Counted from the first letter of the stretch, positions 1 through 9,502 are shown. The stretch: DNA of 49,533 bases from Lentisphaeria bacterium (GCA_017462015.1 JAFTRX010000115.1:1-49533), one strand, 5' to 3'. Program-made: numbers and translations. Notes: generated from the sequence alone by a model not told the origin.

Positions 1-360
1 CCTGCGAGCCTTTTCTGCGGACTTCCGGCTTCATTACATTACGCCGCGACAAGCATCTTCACACCTTGCCACGGCGGAGCTTCAGCGGAGACGGGTCCCT
101 CAGCTTCGCCTTGAAAAAACTCACATTAACGTCGCGATATTACCACCGGTCGCGTTCAAAACTGCTTTGAACGGGCGGCAATCCCGCTTGTTCCTGCGAG
201 CCTTTTCTGCGGACTCAGCTTCGGTCGAGGACGGTAGTCCACTCCCTCAGCTTCGCCTTGAAAAAACTCACATTAACGTCGCGATATTACCACCGGTCGC
301 GTTCAAAACTGCTATGAACGTGACCGGCGGCGCCTCCAAAAGAGGGCGTTACCAACAACA
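1..360. repeat. Dispersed repeat subfamily, partly duplicated, downstream of purE
   Basis: No gene is seen here. A 71-bp block is repeated exactly at 96-166 and 243-313, and a 23-bp block recurs at 1-23 and 193-215. The second unit carries the small hairpin GGAC-ggta-GTCC at 229-240, which is shared with the repeat family found in many other gaps of this window (43.9, 45.7 and 49.2 kb). A related stretch lies at 29607-29770. The region is cut by the window start, so the full extent is unknown. Confidence 0.75.
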
Positions 361-858
361 TTAGCGATTGCGCAACTCCTCTTGGAGTTCCGCATCGGCG
401 GAGAGGACTTGTTCGCGCTGCTTGGCGCGGAAATCTTTCAATTTCGCAGCAAGTTCATCATCGCTCAACGCCAGGATGCTGACGGCATAGAGCGCGGCAT
501 TTTTAGCACCGGCTTTGCCGCAGGTGACTGCTGCCACGGGGATACCGGGAGGCATCTGCACAACAGAAAGCAGCGAGTCTGCGGCTTTGAACGGTTCTGA
601 GACCATGGGGATACCCACGACCGGAAGCGTGGTGTGTGCCGCGATGACACCGCCCAGATGAGCCGCCATACCGGCGGCGCAAATCAGGACTTTGATACCA
701 TTTTTCTCGGCATTTTCAGCGAACTCTGCCGCTTCCTGCGGGGTTCGGTGTGCAGACAGTATGCGTGCTTTGAATGGCACTCCGAATGAGTCCAGTACAT
801 CAAACGCATTGCGGACCACATCCAGGTCGCTTTTGCTGCCCATAAGAATTCCTACCAT
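361..858 (-). CDS. purE: N5-carboxyaminoimidazole ribonucleotide mutase (PurE, class I)
   Basis: This cytoplasmic enzyme interconverts N5-CAIR and CAIR in de novo purine synthesis. The 165-aa length is normal for bacterial class I PurE. Visible motifs are the phosphate-binding GSKSDLDV near the N-terminus, SAHRTPQ at about residue 36 and AAGMAAHLGG at about residue 61. The ATG is preceded by an AAGGAG ribosome-binding site that lies at the 3' end of the preceding gene. It is the last gene of a tight minus-strand group (phosphohexomutase, NUDIX, purE) with gaps of 6 and 11 bp. No purK is present, so its usual partner must be encoded elsewhere. Confidence 0.96.
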   Translation of the reverse strand: MVGILMGSKSDLDVVRNAFDVLDSFGVPFKARILSAHRTPQEAAEFAENAEKNGIKVLICAAGMAAHLGGVIAAHTTLPVVGIPMVSEPFKAADSLLSVVQMPPGIPVAAVTCGKAGAKNAALYAVSILALSDDELAAKLKDFRAKQREQVLSADAELQEELRNR

Positions 859-869
859 AATAAAACTCC

Positions 870-1394
870 TTATCTGCTTTCCGGCGGATAAAATCTGCCG
901 TCTGCTTTTAATTGTTCAAGTTCTTTGATCAAATTCGGGGTGAACTCTTTTTGATTTTTCGGGTCTTCCAGCTCCTTTCTCTGCCAGAAGCGGATTTCAT
1001 CAATCTCGCCCGGATCAAAAATAAACCCGTCAGCGATGAATGCTCCGAACACCCGGACATTTTCGGACTCGATTTCGTTGCGGATTTCTGAGTCGAAAAT
1101 ATGAAACAGTTCCACTTCACCTGAAATTCCGAGTTCTTCAGCAAGTTCCCGTTTGGCACCGGTGAGAAAATCTTCGCCCAAAGCCAGATGACCGCCGACA
1201 GCAGTGTCCCATTTGCCCGGTTGTATATCCTTTTGCAAATTGCGCTTCTGCAAAAGGATAGTGCCGTTGTCCGGATGGATGACGACAACGTGGCTGGTAC
1301 GGTGGATAAGAGACGGGTCACCGTGACAGCGGGAACGCGGTGCGGTTCCGATATGCTTGCCTTCGGCATCGAAAATATCAAAAAGTTCTTCCAC
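870..1394 (-). CDS. NUDIX hydrolase
   Basis: The 174-aa protein has a complete NUDIX box (G-x5-E-x7-REL-x-EELG) starting at GHLALGE around residue 69, the signature of pyrophosphohydrolases acting on nucleoside diphosphates linked to another group. The N-terminus (LFDIFDAEGKHIG...) resembles the isopentenyl-diphosphate isomerase-like/YfcD branch, whose substrates are not well defined. The start is GTG, with an AGGGG site 10 bases upstream. It sits 6 bp after the phosphohexomutase and 11 bp before purE, so all three are probably co-transcribed. The substrate cannot be told from sequence. Confidence 0.9.
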   Translation of the reverse strand: MEELFDIFDAEGKHIGTAPRSRCHGDPSLIHRTSHVVVIHPDNGTILLQKRNLQKDIQPGKWDTAVGGHLALGEDFLTGAKRELAEELGISGEVELFHIFDSEIRNEIESENVRVFGAFIADGFIFDPGEIDEIRFWQRKELEDPKNQKEFTPNLIKELEQLKADGRFYPPESR

Positions 1395-1400
1395 GGCAGA

Positions 1401-2717
1401 TCATCCCCTGATGATTTTCAAAAGTTCATCTTTCTTGCTTTCCATCAACTCTTTCGTGTCGGCTTCGACGATCAGCCGCAGCAACGGTTCGGTGTTGGAA
1501 GCGCGGATATTGAACCACCAGTTATCGTATTCGACAGAAATTCCGTCCAGTTCAAACATATTACCATCGGTGTACTTCGCCTTTATCGCATCAAGGATCG
1601 GCTGTACATCGGCGACTTTTGAATTGATTTCTCCGCTGGAAAAATATTTTTTAAGAGGAGCTATCAACGTGTGAAGCGGCAGCTTCTTGGCGCAGATGAG
1701 GTTGGCAAGCATAATCATTGCCAGACCCTGAGATTCTGCGGTGTAATTTTGTTTGAAGTAGTAGTGGCCGGAAAGTTCACCTGCGAAAACGGCATCGTTC
1801 TCCCGCATCTGAGCTTTGATGAAGGCGTGACCGACCCGGCTCCGGATCGCTTTACCGCCGTTGGCGCGGATGCACTCCGGAACCGCACGGCTGCTGCGCA
1901 AATCATACAGGATGGTCGCCGGTCCTCCGGACAGAATATCCTGCGCGATCAGCGCGGTAAAAAGATCCATCGGGATGATGTCTCCATTGTCATCGATAAA
2001 TCCGCACCGGTCAGCATCACCGTCAAACGCCGCGCCGAAATCGGCTCCGGTTTCCCGGACTTTAGCGCGGATGGCATCGAGGGTGTCGGTTTTGAGCGGG
2101 TTGGCTTCATGGTTGGGGAAGGTTCCGTCAAGTTTGTCATAGAGCGGAATGATATTGAACAGCCGGGTGATACCGGCGATTTCATACAGCCCCATGGCGT
2201 TGGCGTAATCGACAACGACATCAAGTTTGCGGTCAAGTTTGGCAAAAGAGCGCAGATATGCGCCATATTCCGGAGCGATATCGTATGAAGAAAGTTTCCC
2301 GCTGCGTACCGGAGTTTTCCAGGAGCGTGTTTCCACGATTTTCTGGATATCCATTATGCCGGTCGCTCCGGAAATCGGTATAGCCTGCTCGCGGCAGAGT
2401 TTGAAACCGTTCCAGTTGCCGGGGTTATGGCTGGCGGTAATCATCACACTTCCGTCGGCATCCAGAGTGCCGTTGGCAAAATAACTTTGCGGGGTGGAAC
2501 ACAAACCGATGTCGACAACGTCGGCACCCTGTTCCATAATGCCCCGGCTCAATCCCCGGAAGAGATCTTCCGAGTGCGGGCGCATATCCCGTCCAACGAC
2601 CACCTTTCTGGCGCCGGTGAATTCGATATAAGCTCTGCCGATGGCGTAAGCCATATCCTCGTTGATCTCATCGGGAAAAATTCCCCGGATATCGTACGCT
2701 TTGAAAATCCCTGACAT
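1401..2717 (-). CDS. Phosphomannomutase/phosphoglucomutase
   Basis: This is an alpha-D-phosphohexomutase that interconverts hexose 1- and 6-phosphates, feeding GDP-mannose or UDP-glucose synthesis. All four active-site elements are present in order: the phosphoserine loop TASHNPGNWNG (about residue 95), the metal-binding DGDADRCG (about 231), the sugar-binding GELSGHYYF (about 314) and the phosphate-binding RASNTEPLLRL near the C-terminus. GELSGH is typical of the dual-specificity AlgC/ManB branch rather than PGM-only enzymes. A GAGGAG site lies 8 bases before the ATG. It is the first gene of a three-gene group, separated from transketolase by a terminator. Confidence 0.93.
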   Translation of the reverse strand: MSGIFKAYDIRGIFPDEINEDMAYAIGRAYIEFTGARKVVVGRDMRPHSEDLFRGLSRGIMEQGADVVDIGLCSTPQSYFANGTLDADGSVMITASHNPGNWNGFKLCREQAIPISGATGIMDIQKIVETRSWKTPVRSGKLSSYDIAPEYGAYLRSFAKLDRKLDVVVDYANAMGLYEIAGITRLFNIIPLYDKLDGTFPNHEANPLKTDTLDAIRAKVRETGADFGAAFDGDADRCGFIDDNGDIIPMDLFTALIAQDILSGGPATILYDLRSSRAVPECIRANGGKAIRSRVGHAFIKAQMRENDAVFAGELSGHYYFKQNYTAESQGLAMIMLANLICAKKLPLHTLIAPLKKYFSSGEINSKVADVQPILDAIKAKYTDGNMFELDGISVEYDNWWFNIRASNTEPLLRLIVEADTKELMESKKDELLKIIRG

Positions 2718-2744
2718 GATAATTTCTCCTCATTCAATCCTGTT

Positions 2745-2786
2745 CAAGAAAAATTCCGCCGGAAGTATCACCCCCCCGGCGGAATT
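2745..2786 (-). terminator. Rho-independent terminator of transketolase gene
   Basis: On the minus strand an 11-bp stem (AATTCCGCCGG with CCGGCGGAATT, plus positions 2752-2762 and 2776-2786) is followed by TTTTTCTTG. It lies 26 bases past the transketolase stop and separates that gene from the phosphohexomutase group. Confidence 0.9.
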
Positions 2787-2811
2787 GTTTATTCACACAG
2801 CGTGAAAGTGA

Positions 2812-4860
2812 TTACTCGCCGCAGTGTCCGTGACAGCCGCAGGAGCAGCCGCCCTCTTCTTCGTCATCACAGCTGAACGCATCGTAGATCTGTTCGACGA
2901 TACCTTCCGGAGTGAAACCGAATTTGTCTGCGAGAACTTTGTACGGAGCGGAAGCACCGAAGTGGTTGAGACCGATGGTGAGACCGTCCAGACCGGTGAA
3001 ACGTTCCCAGCCGAAAGTGCTGGCGGCTTCGATGGAGACGATGGGAACCAGACCGTAGGGCAGGACTTCATCCTGATATTCGATATCCTGCTGGAGGAAA
3101 AGTTCCTGAGACGGCATGGAGACAACGCGAACCTTGTCACCTTTTTCGCGGATCAGCTTGGCACTTTCCAGAGCGAGGTTTACTTCAGAACCGGTGGCAA
3201 GCAGGATGATCTGGAAATCTTCTTCATCATCGACAACGAAAGCACCCTTGGAGACATCGACTTTTGCCGCGACTTCCGGAGCGTAGGGAGCCAGATCCTG
3301 ACGGGTCATCAGCATGACCACCGGACCATCGGCCTGCAGAGCAGTTGCCCAGGCGGAAGCGACTTCGTTGGCGTTCGCCGGACGGATGACGGTGACACCG
3401 GGGATGCTGCGGAGCATGGCGATCTGTTCGATCGGTTCGTGAGTGGGACCGTCTTCACCGACATAGAAGGAGTCGTGAGTGAAGATGTAGATCACATGCA
3501 GACGCTGAATGGCCGCCAGACGGATGGCGGGTTTCAGGTAGTCGCAGAAGACGAAGAAGGTGGAGCAGTAGGGGATACAGGTTCCGTTGAGAGCCATACC
3601 GTTGGCGGCAAGACCCATGGCAAATTCGCGGACACCAAAGTGGATGTTGCGTCCGGCGTAGTTGTCCGGACCGAATTCGCCGCCGTCTTTGACGTTGCTC
3701 TTGGTGGAGGGCGCCAGGTCAGCGGCACCGCCGAAGAGCGCGGGAACCAGTTCAGCAGCTTTCTGGAGAACAACACCGCTGCTGGCACGGGAGGCTGTCG
3801 GTTTGTCAACGGGAGCGGCAGCGGTGAGCTGGGCTTCGATGTCAGCCGGGACAGTCTGGTTCAGATAGCTGGAAATAAGTTTGGCGCGGTCAGCATCGGC
3901 ATCGAGGAACGCCTGATATTTTTTGTCCCAGGCCGCGGCTTCAGCTTTGAGTTCGGCAACGCGGTTGGCGCAGAAAGCTTTGACATCGTCAGCGACGGTG
4001 AAGGGCGCGGCGGTGTAACCGAGGTTGGCGCGCAGAGCGGCGAGTTCTTCATCACCGAGGGGTTCGCCGTGAGCGCTGGACTTGCCCTGCTTGTTGGGAG
4101 CGCCGAAACCGATTTTGGTCTTACCGACGATGATGGTCGGACGGCCGTCGGAAACCACAGCTTCAGCGAGGGCGGCATCGACTTTTTCCACATCGTTGGC
4201 ATCGTCGCAGCGGATGACACGCCAGTTGTAGGCGGCGAAACGGGCGGCGACATCTTCGGTGAAGGCGATCGCGGTGTTACCTTCGATGGAGATGTTGTTG
4301 TCATCGTAGAAGACAACGAGTTCGTCCAGTTTCAAGTGACCGGCAAGGGAGGCGGATTCGCTGGTGCAGCCTTCCATCATGCAGCCGTCGCCGGAGACGA
4401 TAAAGATCTTGTTGTTGTAGATGCCGCTCTTGTCCAGACCGGTACGGGCGGCAAAGTGACGGTTGGCAATCGCCATACCGACTGCGGAGGAGAAACCGCT
4501 GCCCAAAGGACCGGTGGTGACTTCAATACCATCGGTGTGACCGTATTCCGGATGGCCCGGGGTCAAACTGCCCCACTGACGGAAGTTTTTGAGTTCTTCC
4601 ATATCCAGACCGTATTCGAACAAATGGAGCAAGCTGTAAATCAGCATTGAACCGTGTCCGGCGGAGAGGATGAAACGGTCACGACCGATCCAGTTGGGGT
4701 TGGCGGGATTGTGCCGGAGATATTTGCTCCAGAGCACGGCGGCGTAATCCGCACATCCCATGGGCATACCGGGGTGACCGGATTTAGCCTTCTGAATAGC
4801 TTCAGCGGAAAGAACGCGGATGGTATCCGCAGTCTTTTTTACCATAGCGACGTCAATCAT
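2812..4860 (-). CDS. tkt: Transketolase with Cys/His-rich C-terminal tail
   Basis: This thiamine-diphosphate enzyme transfers two-carbon units in the non-oxidative pentose phosphate pathway. The 682-aa length fits full-size transketolases. The N-terminal ThDP domain shows HPGMPMGCAD and GDGCMMEGCTSE followed by DDNNIS; the pyrimidine domain shows GVREFAMG and THDSFYVGEDGPTHEPIEQ; a C-terminal domain follows. An AAAGGAG site precedes the ATG by 7 bases. The unusual part is the last dozen residues, GGCSCGCHGHCGE, a short cluster of four Cys and two His that is not part of the transketolase fold and may bind metal. It is divergent from ruvB. Confidence 0.96.
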   Translation of the reverse strand: MIDVAMVKKTADTIRVLSAEAIQKAKSGHPGMPMGCADYAAVLWSKYLRHNPANPNWIGRDRFILSAGHGSMLIYSLLHLFEYGLDMEELKNFRQWGSLTPGHPEYGHTDGIEVTTGPLGSGFSSAVGMAIANRHFAARTGLDKSGIYNNKIFIVSGDGCMMEGCTSESASLAGHLKLDELVVFYDDNNISIEGNTAIAFTEDVAARFAAYNWRVIRCDDANDVEKVDAALAEAVVSDGRPTIIVGKTKIGFGAPNKQGKSSAHGEPLGDEELAALRANLGYTAAPFTVADDVKAFCANRVAELKAEAAAWDKKYQAFLDADADRAKLISSYLNQTVPADIEAQLTAAAPVDKPTASRASSGVVLQKAAELVPALFGGAADLAPSTKSNVKDGGEFGPDNYAGRNIHFGVREFAMGLAANGMALNGTCIPYCSTFFVFCDYLKPAIRLAAIQRLHVIYIFTHDSFYVGEDGPTHEPIEQIAMLRSIPGVTVIRPANANEVASAWATALQADGPVVMLMTRQDLAPYAPEVAAKVDVSKGAFVVDDEEDFQIILLATGSEVNLALESAKLIREKGDKVRVVSMPSQELFLQQDIEYQDEVLPYGLVPIVSIEAASTFGWERFTGLDGLTIGLNHFGASAPYKVLADKFGFTPEGIVEQIYDAFSCDDEEEGGCSCGCHGHCGE

Positions 4861-4954
4861 TATAGACTCCTTTACTTTTTTCTGCCGGAAAAGAGATTTT
4901 TTGATAAAAAACGCAAAAAAATCTCATTTTCACTGGCATTTTGTGACATTTCGC

Positions 4955-4975
4955 GTTACTTTAATTTAAAGTAAC
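4955..4975. promoter_or_regulatory. Perfect 21-bp palindrome between tkt and ruvB
   Basis: The arms GTTACTTTAA and TTAAAGTAAC are separated by a single T. The palindrome sits in the 163-bp gap between the divergent transketolase and ruvB starts, 48 bp before ruvB. It has no T-run on either side, so it looks more like an operator than a terminator. The binding protein is unknown. Confidence 0.5.
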
Positions 4976-5023
4976 ACTTCTTTGCAAGAAAAACAAGTTT
5001 TATCAGAGAAAAAAACAGAATAA

Positions 5024-6040
5024 ATGACAGAACGTTTCATAACTTCGACTTTGAACCGGCGTGATGCCGTTAAAGAAACCACGTTGCGGCCGCCCAGTTT
5101 TGAAGAGTTTCCCGGCCAGCACCGGGTCAAAGAACAGCTTGAACTCTTTGTCAAGGCGGCAAAGGAACGGGATGAAGCTCTCGACCATATACTTTTGTGC
5201 GGACCGCCGGGATTGGGTAAGACCACATTGGCTTATATTATCGCCAATGAACGCGGGACCAATCTGAAAAGTTCCAGCGGCCCGGCAATCGAAAAGCCGG
5301 GGGATCTTGCCGGATTGCTCACCTCGCTGGAGGAGGGAGATATTCTTTTTATCGACGAAATTCACCGGTTGAGTGCGACGGTTGAAGAGTATTTGTACAG
5401 CGCGATGGAGGATTTTTTCATCGACATCATGCTGGAACAGGGAGCCGGAGCAAGATCGGTTCGTCTGACCGTACCGCGTTTTACTCTGATCGGAGCTACG
5501 ACCCGGCAGGGAATGATCTCCGCGCCGTTGCGGGCAAGATTCGGTTTGAATATGCGTCTGGATTATTATGACCAGGAAAGCCTGGTCAAGATCATTACGC
5601 GGTCTGCCGGGATCCTGGGTGTCGAGATGGAAGCCAAAGGCGCGATGGAGATCGCTTCCCGGTGCCGGGGAACCCCGCGTATTGCCAACAACCTTCTCCG
5701 CAGAGCGCGGGATTATGCCCAGATCAAGGCGGATTCGGTTATTACCGGAAGCGTGGCGGCGGATGCGTTGGAGATGCTGCAGATCGACCGGGACGGGTTG
5801 GATGAGATGGACTTGCGGATATTGGAGGTCATCATCAAAAACTTCCGGGGAGGACCTGTGGGGTTGAAGAATATTGCAGTGTCACTGGGAGAGGATGAAG
5901 ATTCTCTGGAAGATGTGTATGAACCGTTCCTGATACAGCAAGGCTATCTGACCCGGACTTCACGGGGACGTGTCGCCACCCCAAAAGCCTGGAACAAACT
6001 GGGGTTGAGTGCCGCTACTGCCGGAGCAGAATTGTTTTAG
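5024..6040 (+). CDS. ruvB: Holliday junction ATP-dependent DNA helicase RuvB
   Basis: RuvB is the hexameric AAA+ motor that drives branch migration with RuvA. The 338-aa protein is of normal length. It has the N-terminal [12 protein letters not shown] segment, Walker [10 protein letters not shown] at about residue 66, Walker B LFIDEIHR at about 109, sensor 1 GATTR and the arginine-finger region APLRARFG at about 168, then the winged-helix C-terminus with GGPVGL. The ribosome-binding site before the ATG is weak. It is alone on the plus strand, with no ruvA or ruvC nearby, and is followed by a long repeat-rich gap. Confidence 0.97.
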   Translation: MTERFITSTLNRRDAVKETTLRPPSFEEFPGQHRVKEQLELFVKAAKERDEALDHILLCGPPGLGKTTLAYIIANERGTNLKSSSGPAIEKPGDLAGLLTSLEEGDILFIDEIHRLSATVEEYLYSAMEDFFIDIMLEQGAGARSVRLTVPRFTLIGATTRQGMISAPLRARFGLNMRLDYYDQESLVKIITRSAGILGVEMEAKGAMEIASRCRGTPRIANNLLRRARDYAQIKADSVITGSVAADALEMLQIDRDGLDEMDLRILEVIIKNFRGGPVGLKNIAVSLGEDEDSLEDVYEPFLIQQGYLTRTSRGRVATPKAWNKLGLSAATAGAELF

Positions 6041-6482
6041 ATTCAAAACCTCATCTTGGAATAGTGATGCGAGGCGGTTGCCGCCGAGCGCGCAGGCTGG
6101 ACGAAGCGAACCGCCGGTCAACAGCCGGCGGACGCGCTGAAGAAATTCTGCGCGGGCGAAGGAAGCCGAGCATTTAAGCCGCGAGGTCAGCCGATGCAAT
6201 CGGCTGACCGCAGGCGCTGTAATCGAAGGAAAATACCAACAAACGTTGCGCGCGACGGGGAACTGGCAAAGAGGGGAGTCCGGCGGGGAGAAAGCCGGAA
6301 CGGCTGTCTCCCTCCGGCTGGCACGTTTGCGCGCGGTGAAAGGCACTGCATTGCCAACCGGGGACTCCAGCGATTCTGCATGCCAATAGACACACTTTTC
6401 GCCAACAGTATCGCATTTCTTTTTGTTGGCTTTTGTTTTGCAAGCAAAACGCGCGTGCGCAACGCGCCGCGCCACCAGTGGA
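6041..6482. repeat. Repeat and hairpin cluster downstream of ruvB
   Basis: I see no convincing gene here. It holds several hairpins: a perfect 11-bp stem with GCA loop at 6185-6209; a CCGCCGG/CCGGCGG stem near 6109-6129; and a long stem at 6285-6312 around AGCCG-gaa-CGGCT. The 31 bases at 6050-6080 recur exactly, inverted, at 29771-29801. The last 52 bases (6431-6482: GTTTTGC/GCAAAAC hairpin, then a GC-rich stretch ending CCACCAGTGG) recur at 29866-29918. It therefore shares two separate modules with the UXS-gltX gap. Confidence 0.7.
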
Positions 6483-6484
6483 GT

Positions 6485-6607
6485 TGCGACCAACTGGAGC
6501 AAAAATACTCCGCTTTTTTTGAAAGGGGAAAGGGGGTTGGGGGAAGGAAAAACCGGTGCCGACGTTCGGCTTTTTTTCTCGTGAAAAAAAGTTTGTCCCT
6601 TCCCCCC
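6485..6607 (+). repeat. Leader-hairpin repeat, copy 1 (non-coding)
   Basis: This matches the repeat that forms the 5' coding part of the three pseudopilin genes in this window: GCGACCAACTGGAGCAA, then an A-rich and G-rich arm, then an imperfect TTTTTTTC/GAAAAAAA hairpin, then a C-rich arm. Like the copy at 20168-20290 it carries the extra CGGTGCCGACGTTCGGC insert. No FTLIEL signal follows here, so this copy is outside any recognisable pseudopilin gene. Confidence 0.75.
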
Positions 6608-6619
6608 GGAGATCATATT

Positions 6620-9415
6620 TTATTGCACGTTGGGGTCGCAGGCAATATCTGTTTCACGCAGAGCGTGAGAGGTATAGTTGCCGCTGACCAGCAGTTCCAC
6701 GGCTTCCTCCGCAAGTTCCGGAGCATCGGCAGAGAAGTTGCCGCCTGCCAGATAACGGAGCAGCTCAGATTTGAGATACTGTGCCGCCGGGTTGTCATCA
6801 GCCATATTGAATGCGCAGAAGAACATGCGTCCTTTGCCGAGAGAATATTCGGCGAGCATGGCTTTGCGCATATATTTCTTGTATGAGGGTATCAGACCGA
6901 TGACAGGCGCAAAGGGCAGAAGAGAATCTTCGGCAAAGAGCATTGCCCGCGATTCAAAAATCATGTTGTACGCCTGCCAGGTCAGATATCCGTCATGCGG
7001 GAAGTTTGCCAGCGCCGGGTGAGAGTTGACATAGTTGCCGTAATGCCCGCTGCTGCGTCCGGTGGAACAGGCGCGGTAAACTTCGGCGGTGCGGTCGCAG
7101 GGAAAGCCGTCAAGGACGAGCAGTCTGCCGCCGTTGCGGACGAAATCAGCTTCGGCTTTTCCGAAAGTTGCGGCGATTTTCACGTTGTCAGTATCGGTGA
7201 ACGGCGCAACTTCAGGGAAGCACCAGAACTCCCACTCATTTTCTACGACGATGTCATTTCCTGAAAAACGGCATTTGAGCAGAGCTTTTTTGCCGGAAGT
7301 GAGTTCCGGAAGAGTGAACGATATTTCTCCGAGGAACGCGACCGTACCATGCTTGATGTTGCCGGAAGTTATTTCTCCGCTGCAGGAAAATCCGTCCATG
7401 ACGAATTCCCAGGATAATTTGCCGGAAACGGACGGTTTTTCTGTGAAACAGGAGAGCGATATTCCGGTGGAAAATCCGCTTCCGGCAGTGAAGTTGCGTT
7501 TGTAACCGGCAGAGCAAGTGAGGATGCTTTCGCCGTTGCAGCGCAAAAAGGATGCTGCGGTTTCGCCGGGTTTTTCTTCGTAGAACTCGTTGAATACGCC
7601 GCAGGGATAACCGCAACGGTGCCAGTGTGCATCCTGTCCGCCGAGGAAATCGTAGCCGCCGAGGGTGGGGCAGGAACGGAGATTTTCCAGCAGTTGTTTG
7701 CGCAAGGAGGCGATATAGAGTGAGTTCAGCTGATAATATTTCCGGAGTTGTTCCAGAGAAACCCCTTTGCTTTCCATATATTTTCTGGATGTGGCATAAA
7801 GTTCCGGAGAGATATAGGTGTTGCAGTAGCGGGATTCCAGATCGGGGTTGAGATAACCGCCGAGGATACCGGCTTCGTGCGCGAGTGCAGGTTTGCCGTA
7901 GATGGCAAGGCGAGACTCAACTTCGTCAACGCCGGGGAACATATCTGAACCATAACTGGCAAAACCCCAGAGGAAGTTGCCGTAAAGATCGGAAAATTCA
8001 GCCAGAGTATCAAGTTTCCGCTTGTTGTGACGGAAAGGCACTTCGCATATATCCGCAGGATCTTCGTCGCCGGGCGGGAGATTTTTCATCGTATAAATAC
8101 GGTACTCCACTGTGGCGAGCGCTTCATGGGGATTGAAGAGCATCCACGGAGCGAGAGCTTCCATTCTGCTGTGCAGTTGACGGAGACCTTCAATGCGTTC
8201 AAAGGTGAGGTTTTCCTCGTTGCCGCCGCAGAGGATAGCGGCAGAGACGTGGCGGCGTACCATGCGGAGAATGGCATCCCATTCCGGAGTGCCGGTGCGC
8301 GGCGGAACTTCCACCTGAACGATCAAACCGAGTTTGTCGCAAGCCGTGAAGAAGGGTTCCGGCGGACACCAGGTGTGACAGCGCATGAAGTTGAATCCGG
8401 CAGATTTCAACACACCGAGGTCGTGGAGGTATTTCTCCAAATTCCAGTGAGGGTTGCAGCTTTCGGGGAAGTAGCAGTGTTCCGTACTGCCGCGCATAAA
8501 GGTCGGAATACCGTTGACCAGCACGCGGGAAGCTGAACAGCTGAAGTTGGCAAGACCGCAAGTGGAGTTCATCCGGTCAAGTTCGGTTGAATCAGCGGCA
8601 AGCAGGCGCAGTTCCAGAGAGCAAAGTTCCGGATGACGATCGCTCCAGCGGGGAAGATTTTCTGCGGGGAAGAGCATAACAACATTGCCGTCAGCGGGAA
8701 CGGGGATGGAGCGTTCAACACGGACACCGTTGCCGGAGATGCTCAACGAGAGTGTTGCCGCACCGGAACCGGTTATGGTTGCGCGGAATTCAATATCATC
8801 TCCCCGGAGCGCAACGCAGCAGTCGGCAATCGCGGCGCTGTCGGAAATTTTCAAACGTACACCGTCGGAAATTCCGGCGCGGGTAGCTTTGAAACCGCGA
8901 ACAGCCAAGCCGCGGTGCTGACCGTTTTGGGTCTCTTGCGCTCCGCCGCAGCGGGCGTTGGAGACGGCGATGACAAGTTCGTTTTCCCCTTCGCGGAGCA
9001 AACCGGTCAGGCGGTAGTCCACTGTGGTGGAGTATCCGGGATGGAAACCGGCTGAAACGCCGTTGCAAAAGAGTTCACTGCCCCAGACGGCGGCGCCGAG
9101 CTGTAAATATATTTCCCGGTTGCTGACACCGGTGAGGGTAAGCTTTTTCCGGTAATAACCGGTTCCGACCAGAAAAGGCATGGAGGCATCCGGGGTCACT
9201 TCGCCCATCGGAAAGTGTAACGGACGGTATTCCGGATTGAATTTGGCGGTACGGTCAAAGTCATCGGTGTAATCAAAAAGTCCGTAGTGGTCATCCCAGA
9301 AGCCGGGAATCATCATAAAACCGGGGAATGCATCCGGATATCCGGCGCCGGGGTCACGTCCTTCCGGGCGGTAGGTAAACTCCCACTTGCCTGAAAGATC
9401 GACTGTTTTACTCAT
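6620..9415 (-). CDS. Glycoside hydrolase family 2-like protein
   Basis: This 931-aa protein has the GH2 layout. An N-terminal jelly-roll sugar-binding domain (SGKWEFTYRPEG at residue 8; GTGYYRKKLTL near 85) is followed by an immunoglobulin-like domain and a TIM barrel. The probable acid/base Glu is in GGNEEN (about E400) and a candidate nucleophile lies in ALAHEAG. The C-terminal third has no clear family; it contains a GGRLLVLDGFP segment reminiscent of the glutamine-amidotransferase-like domain of some beta-galactosidases. I chose the ATG at 9415 (MSKTVDLSGKW), preceded by CAGGTAG, over an upstream in-frame extension of 45 unlikely residues. No signal peptide is seen, so it is probably cytoplasmic. 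The substrate is unknown. Confidence 0.82.
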   Translation of the reverse strand: MSKTVDLSGKWEFTYRPEGRDPGAGYPDAFPGFMMIPGFWDDHYGLFDYTDDFDRTAKFNPEYRPLHFPMGEVTPDASMPFLVGTGYYRKKLTLTGVSNREIYLQLGAAVWGSELFCNGVSAGFHPGYSTTVDYRLTGLLREGENELVIAVSNARCGGAQETQNGQHRGLAVRGFKATRAGISDGVRLKISDSAAIADCCVALRGDDIEFRATITGSGAATLSLSISGNGVRVERSIPVPADGNVVMLFPAENLPRWSDRHPELCSLELRLLAADSTELDRMNSTCGLANFSCSASRVLVNGIPTFMRGSTEHCYFPESCNPHWNLEKYLHDLGVLKSAGFNFMRCHTWCPPEPFFTACDKLGLIVQVEVPPRTGTPEWDAILRMVRRHVSAAILCGGNEENLTFERIEGLRQLHSRMEALAPWMLFNPHEALATVEYRIYTMKNLPPGDEDPADICEVPFRHNKRKLDTLAEFSDLYGNFLWGFASYGSDMFPGVDEVESRLAIYGKPALAHEAGILGGYLNPDLESRYCNTYISPELYATSRKYMESKGVSLEQLRKYYQLNSLYIASLRKQLLENLRSCPTLGGYDFLGGQDAHWHRCGYPCGVFNEFYEEKPGETAASFLRCNGESILTCSAGYKRNFTAGSGFSTGISLSCFTEKPSVSGKLSWEFVMDGFSCSGEITSGNIKHGTVAFLGEISFTLPELTSGKKALLKCRFSGNDIVVENEWEFWCFPEVAPFTDTDNVKIAATFGKAEADFVRNGGRLLVLDGFPCDRTAEVYRACSTGRSSGHYGNYVNSHPALANFPHDGYLTWQAYNMIFESRAMLFAEDSLLPFAPVIGLIPSYKKYMRKAMLAEYSLGKGRMFFCAFNMADDNPAAQYLKSELLRYLAGGNFSADAPELAEEAVELLVSGNYTSHALRETDIACDPNVQ

Positions 9416-9502
9416 AATACTACCTGCTGAAGTTGAATTTAAATATTTGTATTTCGTGTCAAATATAGCATAAATATGGGTAAATTCAACGATGCAGACG
9501 GC

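Noticed and set aside
2824-4650. A 608-residue open frame antisense to transketolase
   Set aside because: It is the complement of a clearly coding gene with strong third-position GC bias; its translation has no recognisable domain.
6194-6886. A 230-residue open frame after ruvB
   Set aside because: It runs through repeat modules and into the 3' end of the GH2 gene; nothing in its translation looks like a protein family.
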